In this document: piece after piece, positions 30,213 to 32,138 of the stretch
Position numbering within the stretch: the stretch's first letter is position 1
How the letters are laid out: each line of letters begins with the position of its first letter
Origin: a virus
Reading direction: 5' to 3' (one strand)
Virus record (IMG/VR): IMGVR_UViG_3300043395_000981
Coordinates: 1 to 32,138 of that record
DNA length: 32,138 nucleotides
Notes under the pieces: model-generated
What the model saw: the letters and a program-made list of their open reading frames with translations, nothing else
Database searches by the model: none
Told to the model about the DNA's origin: nothing
Translations under genes and position numbers: made by a program

Positions 30213-30745
30213 TGAGCGACAAAAAGAAGGGCAAATTTTGGCAGTTTCTCAAAGAAAAAGTACAGCCGGTTATCGGTGACGCGGTTTCTATTGTAGGTGA
30301 TGTGACGGGTATAGAAGCCATCGAAAAAGTTGGCGATCTACTTAATCGACGCAGGGATGAAGATGCGAAAATTGCGGCACTTGCCGAAGAATTTGAGATG
30401 AAGCGAATGGAGTTCGAAATGGAACTTCACCGCATGGAACTCGAAGCATTCAAAATCGAGGTTGAGGACAAGCAGTCGGCACGTTCACGCGAGGTTGAAT
30501 ACCTAAAGGCCACGGGCGGTAAGCGCGATTGGCTGATGGGTTCTGCGGTCATCATCGCCTTGCTCATGTACGTGGGCGCGTTTGCGTTCCTTGCGTTCGG
30601 TCCGATTGTTCCCACGGAGAAAAAGGACCTATTCAACATGGGCATCGGTCAGGTATTCACGTTCGCGGGCATGGTGTTCGCTTATTACCTTGGAACCACC
30701 CGTAGCTCACGGATGAAGGACGAAACGATTTCACGAATGAAATGA
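30212..30745 (+). CDS. 3TM-holin-like protein with coiled coil, 177 aa
   Basis: The N-terminal part is basic and amphipathic (FWQFLKEKVQPVIGDAVSIV GDVTGIEAIEKV). Residues about 50-100 form a charged coiled coil (EEFEMKRMEFEMELHRMELE). Two membrane segments follow (about 108-130 and 145-160), separated by GPIVPTEKKDLFNMGIGQV. This is the layout of the 3TM holin group of phages and gene transfer agents. With the two preceding membrane proteins it makes a three-gene membrane cluster. Confidence 0.65.
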   Translation: MSDKKKGKFWQFLKEKVQPVIGDAVSIVGDVTGIEAIEKVGDLLNRRRDEDAKIAALAEEFEMKRMEFEMELHRMELEAFKIEVEDKQSARSREVEYLKATGGKRDWLMGSAVIIALLMYVGAFAFLAFGPIVPTEKKDLFNMGIGQVFTFAGMVFAYYLGTTRSSRMKDETISRMK

Positions 30746-30749
30746 AATA

Positions 30750-31094
30750 CTATTGATCGCTCAGGCTTTTGATAAAAGCCATCATGGATAGCTGCTGCTG
30801 TGTGTTTATTTGTTCGGTTCTGCGACGAATAATATATCCTTTTGAATGATTATTTGTTGGAAACCAAACAGGAGCATCTGAACTTTGCCAATACATTTTA
30901 GGAGCATACTTTAATCTTGGTCTGCTTCCGGGAAATGTAAATTCCAAAACTAGATTTTCTGATTTTGTAAATCGCAACGCTCTAACATAGTCAAGTTTTA
31001 CAATAGCGCCCCATATCTTTTTTTCATTGAAATCAACTCTCCAAATATCCCAATTATTGACTTCGGTCCATGCTTTTTTGTTATCGTGTCTCAT
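30750..31094 (-). CDS. Reversed accessory gene (moron) in the lysis region, 114 aa
   Basis: Not recognised. From the ATG at 31094 (MRHDNKKAWTEVNNWDIWRV) it is rich in Trp and aromatics and beta-like (KIWGAIVKLDYVRALRFTKS ENLVLEFTF), with a helical end. It lies on the opposite strand to all lysis genes, fits tightly between them (4 bp from one stop, 21 bp from the endolysin ATG), and by eye is richer in A and T than its neighbours. These are the marks of a moron: a gene added late that may act against host defences or other phages. Its own promoter is not clear. Confidence 0.65.
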   Translation of the reverse strand: MRHDNKKAWTEVNNWDIWRVDFNEKKIWGAIVKLDYVRALRFTKSENLVLEFTFPGSRPRLKYAPKMYWQSSDAPVWFPTNNHSKGYIIRRRTEQINTQQQLSMMAFIKSLSDQ

Positions 31095-31115
31095 GTGTAA
31101 TTTTTTTTGCAATAT

Positions 31116-31556
31116 ATGAAAAGAATCAAAGTTTCCGAAGATTTCTACCTCGACGAGTTCATCGACCCCGTAATTTACGCAAAATGGGGCGAAAGATCAA
31201 TCCAATTCATCGATCACAGGATAATCCTTGCAGCGCAGTTCGTTCGTGAAAAAACGGGTCGTTCGGTGACCATAAACAACTGGGCAAAAAAAGGACGTTT
31301 CAAAGAAAGTGGCCTTCGAAGATTTGACACGCGCACCGGTGCTTCAATGTCACAACACAAATTTGGCCGTGCCATCGACATAAAGGTTTCGGGAATGACG
31401 CCGCGTGAGGTTTTTGCCATTGTCAAGGCGCACGAAGATTACTTGATCGAGAACCAAATAATCACGACTATCGAATCTTTATCCATGACACCAACGTGGC
31501 TGCACCTTGATTGCAGATTTACTGGCCTTGATCGGTTTTTAATTGTGGAGCCGTGA
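31116..31556 (+). CDS. M15-family peptidase endolysin
   Basis: 146 aa from the ATG at 31116 (MKRIKVSEDFYLDEFIDPVI). The metallopeptidase signature is complete: SQHKFGRAIDIK gives the zinc ligands His81 and Asp88, and TPTWLHLD gives His130, with a possible catalytic Glu near 120. M15 enzymes cut the D,D or L,D bond of peptidoglycan stem peptides. Length is normal for a single-domain enzyme with no cell-wall-binding part, as is common against Gram-negative hosts. It should act after the holin opens the membrane. Confidence 0.88.
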   Translation: MKRIKVSEDFYLDEFIDPVIYAKWGERSIQFIDHRIILAAQFVREKTGRSVTINNWAKKGRFKESGLRRFDTRTGASMSQHKFGRAIDIKVSGMTPREVFAIVKAHEDYLIENQIITTIESLSMTPTWLHLDCRFTGLDRFLIVEP

Positions 31557-31608
31557 GGTGAAGATAGGAATAAAGCGCCATCATTTCTTCGTCTGTTGGT
31601 TTTTCCAT
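31519..31608 (-). CDS. Possible 29-aa ORF antisense to the endolysin end
   Basis: MEKPTDEEMMALYSYLHLTA begins a 29-residue frame lying partly under the 3' end of the endolysin gene on the other strand. It is preceded by an A-rich leader. Too short to judge; it may be the last, cut-down ORF at the edge of the cassette array. Confidence 0.25.
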   Translation of the reverse strand: MEKPTDEEMMALYSYLHLTAPQLKTDQGQ

Positions 31609-31670
31609 TTGTTTGTGTGTTTTACCCTCCACTGGGCGCGGGTGAAAGCACTATAAACTTGCGTCTATTT

Positions 31671-31685
31671 ACGAGTTAGTTGCCA
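31671..31685. repeat. Unpaired attC-like core at the far edge of the array
   Basis: ACGAGTTAGTTGCC carries the GTTAG core and GCC end seen in attC-like arms. On the minus strand the stop of the broken ORF (TAA at 31678-31676) lies in the core (CTAAC), as for the ORF at 286. No matching partner arm was found down to the endolysin gene. I see nothing else definite in 31609-31670. Confidence 0.35.
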
Positions 31686-31973
31686 TTTTTAGACAACACC
31701 TTAAACGTTGGATAATTCTTTGGAATATTCCACCCTAATCCTAAATAGACAGAGTAATAACCCCAGCAAACACCAAGTCCACGCACTTTAATAATTTCGC
31801 AAGTTACACACACGCCAAACAAATAAGGAGTTAATGCGAAATCTTCCTTGTTTGTCCTTGTATCTTGAAAGCCACCAATAAAACGGCAACTAACACGGGT
31901 TTGGCAAAATAGCCGTTTCAGTGCTTTTATTTGACTTTTGTTCTTCTATCATCATTTGTGCTGTATTAGACAT
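31676..31973 (-). pseudogene. Decapitated or frameshifted cassette ORF
   Basis: A frame with no ATG is open from 31945 to the stop at 31676, and its translation looks like a real protein (CRFIGGFQDTRTNKEDFALT PYLFGVCVTCEI, VCWGYYSVYLGLGWNIPKNY). The only nearby ATG, at 31973, lies in another frame and gives just 27 residues (MSNTAQMMIEEQKSNKSTET) before a stop at 31890. Either an indel broke the gene, or recombination at the attC-like site (31885-32019) removed its start. The family is not recognised. Confidence 0.5.
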
Positions 31974-32019
31974 TTGTAATTCTATTTCGGCTACTTCGGC
32001 AATGCTTTACCGTTATGCG
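31885..32019. repeat. attC-like element, 135 bp, across the contig join
   Basis: The left arm (31885-31915: GGCAACTAAC then TTTGGCAAAATAGCCG) pairs with the right arm (31988-32019: CGGCTACTTCGGCAATGC then CCGTTATGCG). Twelve of 15 inner positions are complementary and the CTAAC/GTTA cores are at the ends. The loop is about 72 nt. Length matches the elements at 500 and 876. The contig join (base 32012 = base 1) falls in its right core. Confidence 0.6.
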
Positions 32020-32138
32020 TAATAAGCTATTCAATAGTTTTTCCACAAGAAATACAAGAAACTCGTGTTGAGCTTCCCCATTTATATGTGTCTTCACGAT
32101 ATTCGTGTCCACCATTTTCTTCGCACCACTTGTATTTC
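32012..32138. repeat. 127-bp terminal direct repeat, right copy
   Basis: Identical to bases 1-127; see the left copy. When closed into a circle this copy should be dropped. Confidence 0.95.
32027..32138 (-). CDS. Partial second copy of the zinc-finger-like cassette gene
   Basis: This is the 3' part of the gene at 16-240, seen again only because the two contig ends overlap. It is not a second gene. Confidence 0.85.
   Translation of the reverse strand, partial: KYKWCEENGGHEYREDTYKWGSSTRVSCISCGKTIE

Noticed and set aside
31890-31973. 27-aa ORF starting at the ATG at 31973
   Set aside because: It lies in the loop and arm of an attC-like element and ends in the core; more likely the relic of a broken ORF than a gene.

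Overview
This window is a complete or nearly complete genome of a tailed, siphovirus-like phage of a Bacteroidetes host. It carries a terminase pair, portal, XkdF-type protease, scaffold, major capsid protein, tail tube, tape measure, tail chaperone, holin-like proteins and an M15 endolysin. The host is inferred from several TAnnTTTG -7 boxes in divergent intergenic gaps, the near absence of Shine-Dalgarno sequences, a Bacteroidetes-style lipoprotein, and protein types I associate with Bacteroidetes phages. The first 127 bases are repeated exactly as the last 127, so the molecule is circular or was assembled as a circle, with about 32,011 unique bases. I see no integrase, CI-like repressor, tRNA or CRISPR array.

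Layout. (1) About 31,620 to 32,011 and on across the join to about 1,500: a minus-strand array of small unrelated ORFs separated by imperfect inverted-repeat elements of 134-135 bp. These resemble integron attC sites, and the ORFs resemble gene cassettes. The array sits directly downstream of ninG and would be transcribed from its promoter. (2) 1,514-9,399, minus strand: the early block. It holds ninG, a one-helix membrane peptide, a DUF6633-like protein, a replication initiator with iteron-like repeats inside its gene, a lipoprotein, a DNA methyltransferase, a DnaA-domain-IV-like protein, a small probable DNA-binding protein, a YqaJ-type exonuclease, a coiled-coil protein, RecT and two small proteins. 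(3) 9,437-9,500: a divergent control region. (4) 9,496-11,014, plus strand: a sigma-like regulator and three small proteins. (5) 11,060-22,838, plus strand: small terminase, tail chaperone with a -1 frameshift site, a tail-terminator-like/fibre fusion, other tail proteins, tape measure, protease and a large unknown protein. (6) 22,906-24,228, minus strand: large terminase alone on the opposite strand. (7) 24,298-29,579, plus strand: scaffold, capsid, tail tube, portal, connector and small proteins. (8) 29,576-31,556: lysis region with a reversed accessory gene inserted in it.

Together, the early block looks like a replication and recombination kit: initiator plus DnaA-like protein for origin firing, exonuclease plus RecT for annealing recombination, and NinG for branched DNA. 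The late block builds the virion in an unusual gene order, with tail genes before head genes, portal after capsid, and terL inverted and about 11 kb from terS. The most unusual part is the attC-like cassette array. If confirmed, this phage carries a small integron-type cassette store with no integrase of its own.
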